Positions 32,990 to 41,085 of a stretch of DNA of 64,000 nt are shown here, piece after piece. The DNA comes from Methanolacinia petrolearia DSM 11571. Its GTDB lineage: Archaea; Halobacteriota; Methanomicrobia; Methanomicrobiales; Methanomicrobiaceae. Numbering within the stretch: position 1 is the stretch's first letter; the number at the start of each line of letters is the position of its first letter. The notes under the pieces are model-generated. The model made no database searches. It had not been told where the DNA came from and worked only from the letters and a program-made list of their open reading frames with translations. The stretch is taken from positions 1,116,001-1,180,000 of the forward strand of contig NC_014507.1 in the NCBI RefSeq assembly GCF_000147875.1. The letters run 5' to 3'. The translations under genes and the position numbers were made by a program.

Positions 32990-33583
32990 CTATTTCTTAC
33001 CCTGTTTACTCTCCTGCGACTGCATTACCTCGTATTCTATTCCCTTGAGGAAATCCGAGGTTTTTCTTTCAATATCGTCGGAGAAGACCTCCCCGACTCT
33101 TAAAAGAACTACTATAGCCCACAGTATGATCACTATCAGGACTATTCCTGCAAGTACGTTGAATATACTTGTTATAAACGGCAGGAAGAAAAGATATGCA
33201 ATCACAGCTACCAGAACATAAGCCAGACCGCGGAACCCATACTGATACTTTTTTAGATTTTTTTCATCAATAGTATCCTTTCTAAGTACTGCCACAGCAG
33301 CGTAGGATGCAATCGCATCAGTAATTGCCTTTATATCCTTCAGTACTGCAAGCAGAATGATAAGCAGGGCAATCATTACAATAGCTGCAATGAGTTTGTC
33401 GAGTCCGATTAGACCGAGGAATGTGGGATCACTCAGGTATCCTGATAGCGGAAGGAAGATGTATACTGCAAAAAGCCATATAAGGAAGGCTATTGCGAAC
33501 TTCACAAGAACTTTAGGGAATTTTTCTGTAACGGTCTCTCTTGCACCGGTCATAACATCAATTGCTTTTTCAACCATAACCAT
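32990..33583 (-). CDS. Membrane protein with four helices
   Basis: 197 residues, with hydrophobic segments at about 27-48, 60-82, 115-135 and 140-162, short charged ends and a Lys/Gln-rich C-terminus. Family not recognised; similar unnamed proteins are common in methanogens. Upstream member of a two-gene operon with the 78-residue membrane protein. Confidence 0.65.
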   Translation of the reverse strand: MVMVEKAIDVMTGARETVTEKFPKVLVKFAIAFLIWLFAVYIFLPLSGYLSDPTFLGLIGLDKLIAAIVMIALLIILLAVLKDIKAITDAIASYAAVAVLRKDTIDEKNLKKYQYGFRGLAYVLVAVIAYLFFLPFITSIFNVLAGIVLIVIILWAIVVLLRVGEVFSDDIERKTSDFLKGIEYEVMQSQESKQGKK

Positions 33584-33717
33584 CCCTGCGTTACTCTGTA
33601 ACCACTCCTGTATTTAATACTTTTGAGCATTGATTAAATCCTGACGGATTTTTATACCAACAAATGATTATCCGCGGATCTGACCCGAAGCTTCGATTGT
33701 ATTGAATAAAAAAAATG

Positions 33718-35943
33718 TTATTCAGAAATCTGATCACTCAATTGTGAAGAAATTCTGAATTTTCCGTCAGGCACATGAATTTCAAACCTTGCTCCTTCCC
33801 CAAAATGTCCGTTCTCAATAATTTTAAGACCTGTAATTCCGAGAATTTCTCCTGAAAGGAAGAGGCCGAGACCTGAGTTCTGGTAGTATTCTCTCTTAAA
33901 TATTTTTTCTTTTGCCCAGTCGGGGACCCCGGTTCCGTTATCTGTACATATTATTAAAATTTCTTTAGGTCTTTTTTCGATGGAAAATGAGATCTGGGTT
34001 AATGTTTTACCGTGTTTAATCGCATTGTCGATCAGGTTGTATATGACTTTTTCAAAGAGCGGATCGGCGAAGACTTCCAGATCGTTTATATCGTTCTCAA
34101 GCTCAATTCCATCGAGATCTAAATTGGCACTTACTTTTCCGATAATCACTCTTACATCAAACCATATGGGTGCCTGTTCACCGAGATCTTTGTAGTAGCC
34201 CGTAAAGGTGATCTGCCGTTTGATTGTTTCAATTATTTTTGAGATTTTTTGCAGATATTCCTCAGTCTTTGTTCCTTCGGGAATTTCATGATCCAATCCA
34301 ATTATTTCCAGGTATCCTGCCGCTCCAGTTATCTGATTCAAAATGTCATGCCGTGTTATGCTTGATAAAAGGTTTAGTTTCCTGTTAACTTCTTTTAATG
34401 CATCTTCATTCCTCTTCTGTTCCGTAATGTCGGAGATGAACAGGAGGATCCCGTAGACATGACCGTTTTGCTCCTTTAAAGGTATCTCGTCTGTCCGTAT
34501 CCACAAATTTTCCATAGTCGGTGACGGGAATGATTCTATCTTTCCAAATCTCGGCTTCCCTGAATTTATTACCTGGAGGTCGTTCATGTAATACATATCT
34601 GCAAATTTTGGAAACAGTTCAGAGCCGTTTTTCCCTTCGATCTCCCCTGTTGACAATCCGAAAGCTCTTGCACCTGCAGGATTAGCTTTTATGTAATTGT
34701 TCCTGTTATCTTTGTAAAAGATCATCGCGGGTGCGTTATCGATAATTATTTTAAGGTCTTCATTGAGCTTTTTGAGCTGAGTTTCGGAATTGCGGAGCAT
34801 GTCTTCCATCTCTTTTCTGTGGGTGATGTCTCTTCCGATTCCCAGGACGCCCATGAGGGTCCCGTCAGGATTGTACATTGGCATCCTGATTGTTTCGAGA
34901 TATGCACGGTTGCCGTCGTCTGCAAATGTGATCCATTCTTCGTTGATTGTGGGTTTGCCTGCTTCGATGGCCCTGCGATCATTTTCATGGAAGAATTCCG
35001 CGATTTCGCGTTCGACAAAATCATAATCCGTTTTTCCGATAATTTCACTCTCTTTTGAACCGAGAAAGCGCTCGAACATTCTGTTGCATGCAAGATAACT
35101 ACAATTTTTATCCTTAAGCCAGATGAGGTCGGGTATTGTGCTTATAAGTGTCTGAAGATAGGCCTCGTTCCTGCGCAGCAGGTCTTCACTTTTTTTCTGT
35201 TCGCTGATATCACGTGAGATCATGCAGGCATATTCGATCCCTTCGTGCGTAATGAGATGTGCTATCGTGTCGGCCGGATACTGTGTTCCATCGCGGTACA
35301 TGTGAACCGATTCAAATCTTATTTTCCCTTTTGCTTTAATCTCCGACCACAGTTTTCCCCATGCCTCGCCGGATATTTCGGGATTGATCTCGGAAATTGT
35401 AGTTTTTACTGGTGAACCGGGTTCAATTCCAAATGATTCTAATGCCTTTGAATTGGAATATACGATCTCCCCTTTGTTATCTGTGAAATAGATTTGATCG
35501 GGAGAGTGATCGAATGCAAAACGGATCAGTTCAAGAAGCGATTCCAGCTTTTTTATGGCTGTAATGTCCTCGCCTGAAATGATAATGCCTGTAATCTCTT
35601 CGTTCCGGCCTTTGATGATACTTTTTTGCCATAGAATGGTTCTGGTCTCTCCGTTTTTTGTGGTGATATCAAATTCTGGTGAACCGGAAGTCCCATTACT
35701 TTCTGCTATATAATTTAAGAAAGCGAGCTGGTTTTGATCTTTTTTTGCCTGCGGCAAAAAGATATCCGTAAATTTCTTATCGAGAATTTCATCCTCATCG
35801 TACCCGAGTATCTCGCAGCCTTTGCGATTAATTTCCCTGATAATTCCTTGTTTATCAAGAAACAGGAGCATGACTCCCGCGGCATCTATATACAGGTTAA
35901 GAGTGTCGTGATTTCTCCCGGCATTTTTCTCCGTCTCTGCCAT
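33718..35943 (-). CDS. Soluble PAS histidine kinase
   Basis: 741 residues without membrane segments. Four PAS domains (about 10-130, 140-255, 262-380, 395-510) precede the kinase core: H-box SSITRHDILNQITGAAGYL, the signature GYYKDLGEQAPIWFDV, N-box LIDNAIKHGKTLTQI, G1 TDNGTGVPDW and G2 SGLGLFLSGEIL. It is the cytoplasmic counterpart of the kinases at 15267 and 48560; the third PAS (ITHRKEMED and EEWITFADDGNRAYLETIR) is almost shared with them. No response regulator is adjacent, as is common in this order. Confidence 0.9.
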   Translation of the reverse strand: MAETEKNAGRNHDTLNLYIDAAGVMLLFLDKQGIIREINRKGCEILGYDEDEILDKKFTDIFLPQAKKDQNQLAFLNYIAESNGTSGSPEFDITTKNGETRTILWQKSIIKGRNEEITGIIISGEDITAIKKLESLLELIRFAFDHSPDQIYFTDNKGEIVYSNSKALESFGIEPGSPVKTTISEINPEISGEAWGKLWSEIKAKGKIRFESVHMYRDGTQYPADTIAHLITHEGIEYACMISRDISEQKKSEDLLRRNEAYLQTLISTIPDLIWLKDKNCSYLACNRMFERFLGSKESEIIGKTDYDFVEREIAEFFHENDRRAIEAGKPTINEEWITFADDGNRAYLETIRMPMYNPDGTLMGVLGIGRDITHRKEMEDMLRNSETQLKKLNEDLKIIIDNAPAMIFYKDNRNNYIKANPAGARAFGLSTGEIEGKNGSELFPKFADMYYMNDLQVINSGKPRFGKIESFPSPTMENLWIRTDEIPLKEQNGHVYGILLFISDITEQKRNEDALKEVNRKLNLLSSITRHDILNQITGAAGYLEIIGLDHEIPEGTKTEEYLQKISKIIETIKRQITFTGYYKDLGEQAPIWFDVRVIIGKVSANLDLDGIELENDINDLEVFADPLFEKVIYNLIDNAIKHGKTLTQISFSIEKRPKEILIICTDNGTGVPDWAKEKIFKREYYQNSGLGLFLSGEILGITGLKIIENGHFGEGARFEIHVPDGKFRISSQLSDQISE

Positions 35944-36122
35944 GGTGGTTAGTAGGCAGTATAAAAAATAAATATTTCCAATTAATTCGATGCCTTGCTA
36001 TATTGACGGGTTTTTCTTCCCGCATATCATTTCCGGGTTCACAGCTCTTGTCTTTTTTCCTCCGGTGGCAGAGATAAAAAGTATTAGCGGATAACCTTCT
36101 GGATGCCCGTATCTCCTGAATT

Positions 36123-36172
36123 ATTCTTTTTAACTATTAAGTTGATCTTAATTCTTAAGTCCTAAAAAGAAT
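36123..36172. promoter_or_regulatory. Long inverted repeat in the leader of the SLOG-like gene
   Basis: ATTCTTTTTA (36123-36132) and TAAAAAGAAT (36163-36172) are exact reverse complements, and the 30-base loop holds TTAAG/CTTAA half-sites. It ends 13 bases before the GTG start at 36186 and could be an operator or a leader structure. Confidence 0.4.
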
Positions 36173-36185
36173 TGAGGTAAGAATT

Positions 36186-37820
36186 GTGACCCTTTTATTT
36201 GCCGAAAATGGCAGCACGAATGTTCCGGAGAGTGAATCGAAGATTAAAGAGAACGCCGAATCTCTTCCTCAGTCCCTTCCTGTTACAGTGAATATCGGTT
36301 TATTTTTAAAACCGGGGGACCTGGGTTCAAAATCAGCTGAAGCGCTCGACCAGATAATTCACAGGCTGAACTCATTGCTTTCGCATACGCCCCATAATTT
36401 CAGGTTTCTTTTGCCTTTGTCATGTGCTGAAGACTTCATAATCGTTGAAGAGGTCCGGACTTCGGTCGGGCGTGAAGTTGCTGCTCCGGATCTTGTCCTC
36501 TTTACATACGAAGGGGTTATGAAGGATTCCGATTGCCCGGCAGGGGACGCGATGAAGTACGATATAAGATCTGTATCTCCCGGCCGGACAGCCTACGGTT
36601 ACGATCCCTTATCAATTGCAGTAATGGAGAACAGTAATCTTGTCGTTATAATCGGGGAAGAAAAAAGCCTTACTTCAAGTGGTAAAAACCCGGATGTGCT
36701 TGCAGAGCGTTATGGGAGAACCGCGGTCTTTATAGATCAGACTACCGGTAATACAAGAGAATTTCAAAATGACGATCGAATCTTTGATACTTTCAGGTGT
36801 TTTGATACGTATAATAATGAAAGAGTCAGCAGGAAGAAATTTTTAAGGAAGAAGGAGGAGTACGTCCGGGCTTTAAAGGCCGATTTCTCGGTTGCCGGCC
36901 TGAAGGAAGAGATCATAGAACCGTCGTATGAACATCTCCTCCCCCATTATATCAAGGCAAAAATCCTGGGCAGGAAGTACAGATCGCTTTATTTCATGAA
37001 AGGAATACTGATCTCGCTGCTTTCCGCTCTGGCGGTCTTTACGATCGCGCTTCAGACTCTTTTCTTCCCTGATCAGTCGTTTCTTGTATGGGTCGAAGTT
37101 GTCGAGATTATAATTATTATAGCGCTTATGGCAGGTTCGAGGATTGGGAATTACCATATCAAATGGATCGACTATAATTTCCTCTCCGAGAGGATTCGTA
37201 GTGCATTTTTTATCGGAATATTATGCATGACATGCAGCAGAAAGGAGGATCTTCCTCCAATGACGCCCCTCAGAACGCCGAATGACTGGATGGCACTGGC
37301 ATTTGAGACTATAATTTCAACCGGGCAGGCGACGTATTGCAGCAGGGAAACCGATTTCGAACCGCTGAAAAAATTCTTTACGCTTGCATGGATAAACAAG
37401 AGGCTTGCGCATTATGAAAAGGAGGCCGAGAATGCCAGGTTGAGATATCGTTCACTGGCGCTTTCGGGTGAATTTCTGTTTTCATTCACGCTCATACTCG
37501 CAGTTGCACATGCCCTGGGAGTGGGGCACTGGGAGACGTTCTTTAATGCTGAAGTTCCGCTGCTTATGGCATTTCTGACGATAACCCTCCCTGCCTTCGG
37601 TGCAGCGATATCCGCGATAAGGGTTCATGGCGAGTATAACAGAAATTCTGACAGGTATTCACACATCGTAAGGCATTTGACAGCGATAAAGACCGAGATG
37701 AAGTATATTTCAGGTCTTCCCGAGCTTTGTGCGCTGGTAAAGGAGGTTAACGAGATGACTTTCAGGGAGGTTCACGACTGGAAGGTTATCTTCAGGTATG
37801 CAAATATCGAAGGAGTATAA
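36186..37820 (+). CDS. SLOG-like domain fused to four membrane helices
   Basis: A 544-residue protein. The first 200 residues look like a SLOG (Rossmannoid, nucleotide-derivative-binding) domain: TVNIGLFLKPGDLGSKSAEALDQ, then LLSHTPHNFRFLLPLSCAED, FIIVEEV and a later VVIIGEEKSL strand. The rest has two membrane hairpins, at about 272-325 and 425-475, separated by a cytoplasmic stretch. In the second hairpin the helix AHYEKEAENARLRYRSLALS and the following EYNRNSDRYSHIVRHLTAIK recall SLATT-type 2TM effectors. Family knowledge links SLOG plus SLATT to nucleotide-triggered membrane effectors in conflict systems. GAGGT precedes the GTG. An MscS channel gene follows 72 bases later. Domain assignment is by pattern only. 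Confidence 0.55.
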   Translation: MTLLFAENGSTNVPESESKIKENAESLPQSLPVTVNIGLFLKPGDLGSKSAEALDQIIHRLNSLLSHTPHNFRFLLPLSCAEDFIIVEEVRTSVGREVAAPDLVLFTYEGVMKDSDCPAGDAMKYDIRSVSPGRTAYGYDPLSIAVMENSNLVVIIGEEKSLTSSGKNPDVLAERYGRTAVFIDQTTGNTREFQNDDRIFDTFRCFDTYNNERVSRKKFLRKKEEYVRALKADFSVAGLKEEIIEPSYEHLLPHYIKAKILGRKYRSLYFMKGILISLLSALAVFTIALQTLFFPDQSFLVWVEVVEIIIIIALMAGSRIGNYHIKWIDYNFLSERIRSAFFIGILCMTCSRKEDLPPMTPLRTPNDWMALAFETIISTGQATYCSRETDFEPLKKFFTLAWINKRLAHYEKEAENARLRYRSLALSGEFLFSFTLILAVAHALGVGHWETFFNAEVPLLMAFLTITLPAFGAAISAIRVHGEYNRNSDRYSHIVRHLTAIKTEMKYISGLPELCALVKEVNEMTFREVHDWKVIFRYANIEGV

Positions 37821-37891
37821 CCGGTCGGGTATTGTCGCGAAAGTGGCTGTTATGATGTGAAATTTATATACTTTTTTACCGATACTCAGGT

Positions 37892-38839
37892 ATGTTTAGG
37901 GATTATGTTGCATCGATCCTGCTCATAATCGGATCTGCTGTAATGTGGATCCTGGGCGTAAGCGATTATGGTGCGATCTTCTTCAAATTGTCCTGGTCTC
38001 TTCTTTGCCTTGCACTGGTTTTTATCTTTTATAAGATCATTACCGGGAACCTCACAAAGAAGTTTATTAAAGACAGCAAGGCCAGGTACACGTTCAAAAA
38101 AGGCATTCTTATTATTCTGCTGATTGTTCTGGCATTTGCCATAGTCCAGATATGGGTCGAGAATACGGAATCGCTGACGATATCATATGGTATAATCGCC
38201 GCAGGAGTTGCAATTGCCCTCCAGGATCTTTTCAGGAACTTTGTAGGCGGTATAGTTATCGCCGTTTCCGGTGTGTACAGGATCGGCGATCGCGTTGAGA
38301 TGGGTGGCGAATTCGGGGATGTAATGGATATAGGAATACTGAATACGACTATGATGGAGCTTAAAGGCTGGGTGGATGGCGAACAGCCCACCGGCCGTCT
38401 TTCGATTATTCCGAATTCAATTGTTATCAGTGGGACAATTCACAATTATACAAAGGATCACAACTTTATCTGGGACGAGATAACGATCCCGCTGACATAT
38501 GACAGCGACTGGAAAGGTGCAATTACTGAATTCCTTGAGCTTTTGAAGAAAGAAACGGGTGACTTGTCTTCGCAGGCTGATAAGGAGATCGATCGACTGG
38601 GTGAAAAATATTATCTGCCCAGGAAAGTGACTGAGCCTTCGATATATGTTCGTCTTACCGATAACTGGATTGAACTTCACCTGAGATATGTTACGGATTC
38701 CAGGACAAGGCGGATTACACAGGACAAATTGAGCAGAATGCTGATGGATCGGATATCCGGCAACGACCGGTATGAGATTGCCAGTGAGAATATAATTGTT
38801 GTGGGTAATCATAAGGTCCAGATAATTGATTCAAAATGA
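37892..38839 (+). CDS. MscS-family mechanosensitive channel
   Basis: 315 residues with four N-terminal membrane helices and the MscS core: pore-lining GIIAAGVAIALQDLFRNFVGG, then the beta domain YRIGDRVEMGGEFGDVMDIG, RLSIIPNSIVISGTIHNYTK, and a C-terminal alpha/beta domain. It opens under membrane tension to release solutes. Here it directly follows the SLOG-like membrane protein in the same direction. A TATA-like TTTATATAC lies just before it at 37862-37870, so it also has its own probable promoter with a short leader. Confidence 0.88.
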   Translation: MFRDYVASILLIIGSAVMWILGVSDYGAIFFKLSWSLLCLALVFIFYKIITGNLTKKFIKDSKARYTFKKGILIILLIVLAFAIVQIWVENTESLTISYGIIAAGVAIALQDLFRNFVGGIVIAVSGVYRIGDRVEMGGEFGDVMDIGILNTTMMELKGWVDGEQPTGRLSIIPNSIVISGTIHNYTKDHNFIWDEITIPLTYDSDWKGAITEFLELLKKETGDLSSQADKEIDRLGEKYYLPRKVTEPSIYVRLTDNWIELHLRYVTDSRTRRITQDKLSRMLMDRISGNDRYEIASENIIVVGNHKVQIIDSK

Positions 38840-39390
38840 CAGGGCCTTCGATTAAGAGTCCGGATAATACAGAACAACCGAAGTCTGCCACAAATGCCGC
38901 CCTGCCGGTTTATGCAGATATTTTATATTTCCAAATATTTAATATGAAAAACAAAGCCACAATGATTTTGTTGAGAAAATTCCTATAACCAAAAACGTGA
39001 CTCTTTTACATCTGGCGGAAATGGGGAAAACACAGATACCTGCACGCTCGAAAGATGACGAATTATCCCGGTTCTCTGTTCTCTCATTTTTCCGCCATCA
39101 GGATCATGCGTGACAAAAGAACAAAGTTATCCAATGGGATCGATAAATTTTGTCCGATGAGAATGAATAGAAAAAATCCGATGCAATGGATTGTGAGGTG
39201 ATTAGGAACAGGACAACTGTATAGTATCTGTACCGGATAAGCGCAAATAAAAATGTCCCTTACATTTTCCACATCGAATTTGGGGGATTTTCTTATAAAA
39301 ATCAATAATTCGCTGAAAAAAATTCAACAACATCAAGATTTCAAAAAATCTCACGATCCCAAACAAAAGAGAACCTAATACTTTTATATT
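38840..39390. other. Gene-free interval
   Basis: No convincing gene on either strand. The right end carries the promoter of the HTH gene at 39413. A frame containing LAEMGKTQIPARSKDDEL (about 39010-39065) is open for roughly 50 codons but lacks a start and any recognised motif, so it is not called. Confidence 0.35.
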
Positions 39391-39410
39391 GTAAATGTGG
39401 ATATATTTAC
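39391..39410. promoter_or_regulatory. 20-bp operator at the HTH gene start, site 1
   Basis: GTAAATGTGGATATATTTAC ends 2 bases before the ATG at 39413 and is nearly identical to the site at 41064-41083. A TTTTATATT TATA element overlaps its left side (39382-39390), so the transcript is probably leaderless and the site covers the start of transcription. Confidence 0.7.
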
Positions 39411-39412
39411 TT

Positions 39413-39862
39413 ATGTTCCTTCCCACAAACGAGAAACAGTTCGTGTTCTGGAAGATGCGTCGCAGCGGGATGCAGAATATCTCCATTGCAAACGAGCTGG
39501 GCATCACAAGGCAGGGAGTATCTCAGGCGCTTCGTACGATGGATAAGAAGATAGATGCCTCACTTAGGGAGATGGCGCAGGCGAACCGGATCCGGATCAA
39601 AAATGTCGATCCGGAGCGTGGCATCCTGTCCGGATGGTCCGTCCCTTTCCAGACCAGTGCCTACATCTTTGTCTCGGAGAAGCACGGTATGCAGGTCTGG
39701 TACGAGCATGAAGGCGACTGCGAATCCTGTGACGAGTACACGAAATGCATCGAATTTATCTGGGATCTTGCATCCGAACTGGGGATTTCGATCAAAAAGG
39801 TCCAGGACCCGACAGAGATGGCAGAGGAACTTCTTGCAAAGATCCGGGAGGATCAGGTATGA
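39413..39862 (+). CDS. HTH transcriptional regulator with cysteine cluster
   Basis: 149 residues. The N-terminal HTH reads FWKMRRSGMQNISIANELGI then TRQGVSQALRTMDKKID, similar to sigma-4/Tfx-like archaeal regulators. A strand-rich central part (GILSGWSVPFQTSAYIFVSE) leads to CESCDEYTKC, a CxxCx5C group that could bind a metal. ATG at 39413 is chosen because the TATA and operator end just before it. Overlaps the next gene by 4 bases (ATGA). Likely regulates itself, the membrane protein and the DUF3821 surface gene through the shared operator. Confidence 0.72.
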   Translation: MFLPTNEKQFVFWKMRRSGMQNISIANELGITRQGVSQALRTMDKKIDASLREMAQANRIRIKNVDPERGILSGWSVPFQTSAYIFVSEKHGMQVWYEHEGDCESCDEYTKCIEFIWDLASELGISIKKVQDPTEMAEELLAKIREDQV

Positions 39863-40986
39863 CCGGCGAATCTGAAATTACCGAACACCGGTTCGGCCTG
39901 TGCCCGAAGCAGCCGGTGGTCTGCGTCTCGCAGACGGTTATCGACAATCAGCATGAACCGTTCTGTGCAGGCGGCCCGGATGGCGGAGGAGGAATGTCCG
40001 GATCTGTCCGAAGGGGAATAGGAGCGGCCCTCTTTGGGATGAGGACACTGAACCAGAACAGGAATCTCCTCTGGTTTGCAGTTCTTGCCGGGCTTGTGCT
40101 GGCCGGGAACACAATCGGTCAGTCTTCACGCTACTTCATCAGCTGGAACATGCACATGCAACTTGGTATAATGTATGATGTCCTGGAGTTTTTAATCGAG
40201 TTTGCAACAATTTTCTGCCTGGTGTTCCTGCTGGTCGTCCTCTTCCTGAGCATCCCGCGAGAGGAAGGAGTCTCATCTTCGCTTTTTGCGGGAATTGCAG
40301 AAGCGAAAAAATACCTGAAGGCGATCTCCATATGGTCCTTTCTCCTGTCACTTGCAGGAATATTTCTCGACAAGGCCTTAAATTCCCAGTCACTGCTTGG
40401 GTGGCCGCAGGAGCTCTGGAAATTCAATCTCTTCGGGTATTTTAATTCCTTTATTTTCAGTACGCTCAGCAGTTTTCCTTTCAACCTGTCTCTACGTTGG
40501 GATCTCTTTACCGAGATTCCGGGCTATGGAGGACGATCGGTGCTGTTCTGGATCTATCCGGGGCTGGTTGAAACCCTGATGATGTCGGTGATCAACCTGC
40601 TCCTGCTTATCCTGACCCTGTTCGTAGTACCCCTTATCGTTCTCGAACAAAAGACTCTCCGTGAGGCGGTCGCGGGATCGTTCGCCCTGATGAAAAAGAT
40701 CCGGGTTGAGGCAGCTGCCTGTGCTGTCTTCCTTGGAGTTCTTGTACTCGGTGTGTTTCTTATGTACCTGCTCGTTGAAGCGGCACATGGCATTTTCGCA
40801 CCTATGGAAGTTGTCAGCTATATTCCCTCCGTTACATGGACTGCCATTGGCCTCTTCTATGATATCATACTTTTCAGCGTTGTGTTTGTGGTGGCGACAG
40901 TCGGAGGAATTGCAGTGCTGGATCTTTACAACTCTGCAAAGAGCAGGCAGGAATACAGATTTTTAGAACCGGAATCCTGCCTGTGA
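39859..40986 (+). CDS. Multi-pass membrane protein
   Basis: 375 residues from an ATG overlapping the regulator stop. About 60 polar residues with several cysteines (FGLCPKQPVVCVSQTV) precede six membrane helices, e.g. NRNLLWFAVLAGLVLAG, ILTLFVVPLIVLEQKTL, VVFVVATVGGIAVLDLY. The segment VPLIVLEQKTLREAVAGSFALM is typical of archaeal DUF4013-like or glycerophosphodiesterase-membrane-like proteins. Exact function unknown. Translational coupling ties it to the HTH regulator, which may read a signal from it. Confidence 0.65.
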   Translation: MTGESEITEHRFGLCPKQPVVCVSQTVIDNQHEPFCAGGPDGGGGMSGSVRRGIGAALFGMRTLNQNRNLLWFAVLAGLVLAGNTIGQSSRYFISWNMHMQLGIMYDVLEFLIEFATIFCLVFLLVVLFLSIPREEGVSSSLFAGIAEAKKYLKAISIWSFLLSLAGIFLDKALNSQSLLGWPQELWKFNLFGYFNSFIFSTLSSFPFNLSLRWDLFTEIPGYGGRSVLFWIYPGLVETLMMSVINLLLLILTLFVVPLIVLEQKTLREAVAGSFALMKKIRVEAAACAVFLGVLVLGVFLMYLLVEAAHGIFAPMEVVSYIPSVTWTAIGLFYDIILFSVVFVVATVGGIAVLDLYNSAKSRQEYRFLEPESCL

Positions 40987-41063
40987 TCTTTTTCCGGCCC
41001 GAATCACGGAGGGGATTCTGGGGGAACTTAGAATCACAAATGCCATAGGAAATATTTTATATT

Positions 41064-41083
41064 GTAAATATTGATATATTTAC
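41064..41083. promoter_or_regulatory. 20-bp operator at the DUF3821 gene start, site 2
   Basis: GTAAATATTGATATATTTAC has arms GTAAATAT/ATATTTAC around TGAT and ends 2 bases before the ATG at 41086. It differs from site 1 (39391-39410) at only two positions, and the TATA element TTTTATATT has the same spacing. Confidence 0.75.
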
Positions 41084-41085
41084 AT

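Noticed and set aside
36123-36172. Inverted repeat as a riboswitch
   Set aside because: No match to a known aptamer and the loop is only 30 bases; listed as operator or leader stem only.
39202-39507. Overlapping minus-strand frames near the HTH gene
   Set aside because: They run antisense through the HTH start and its operator and show no protein-like pattern.
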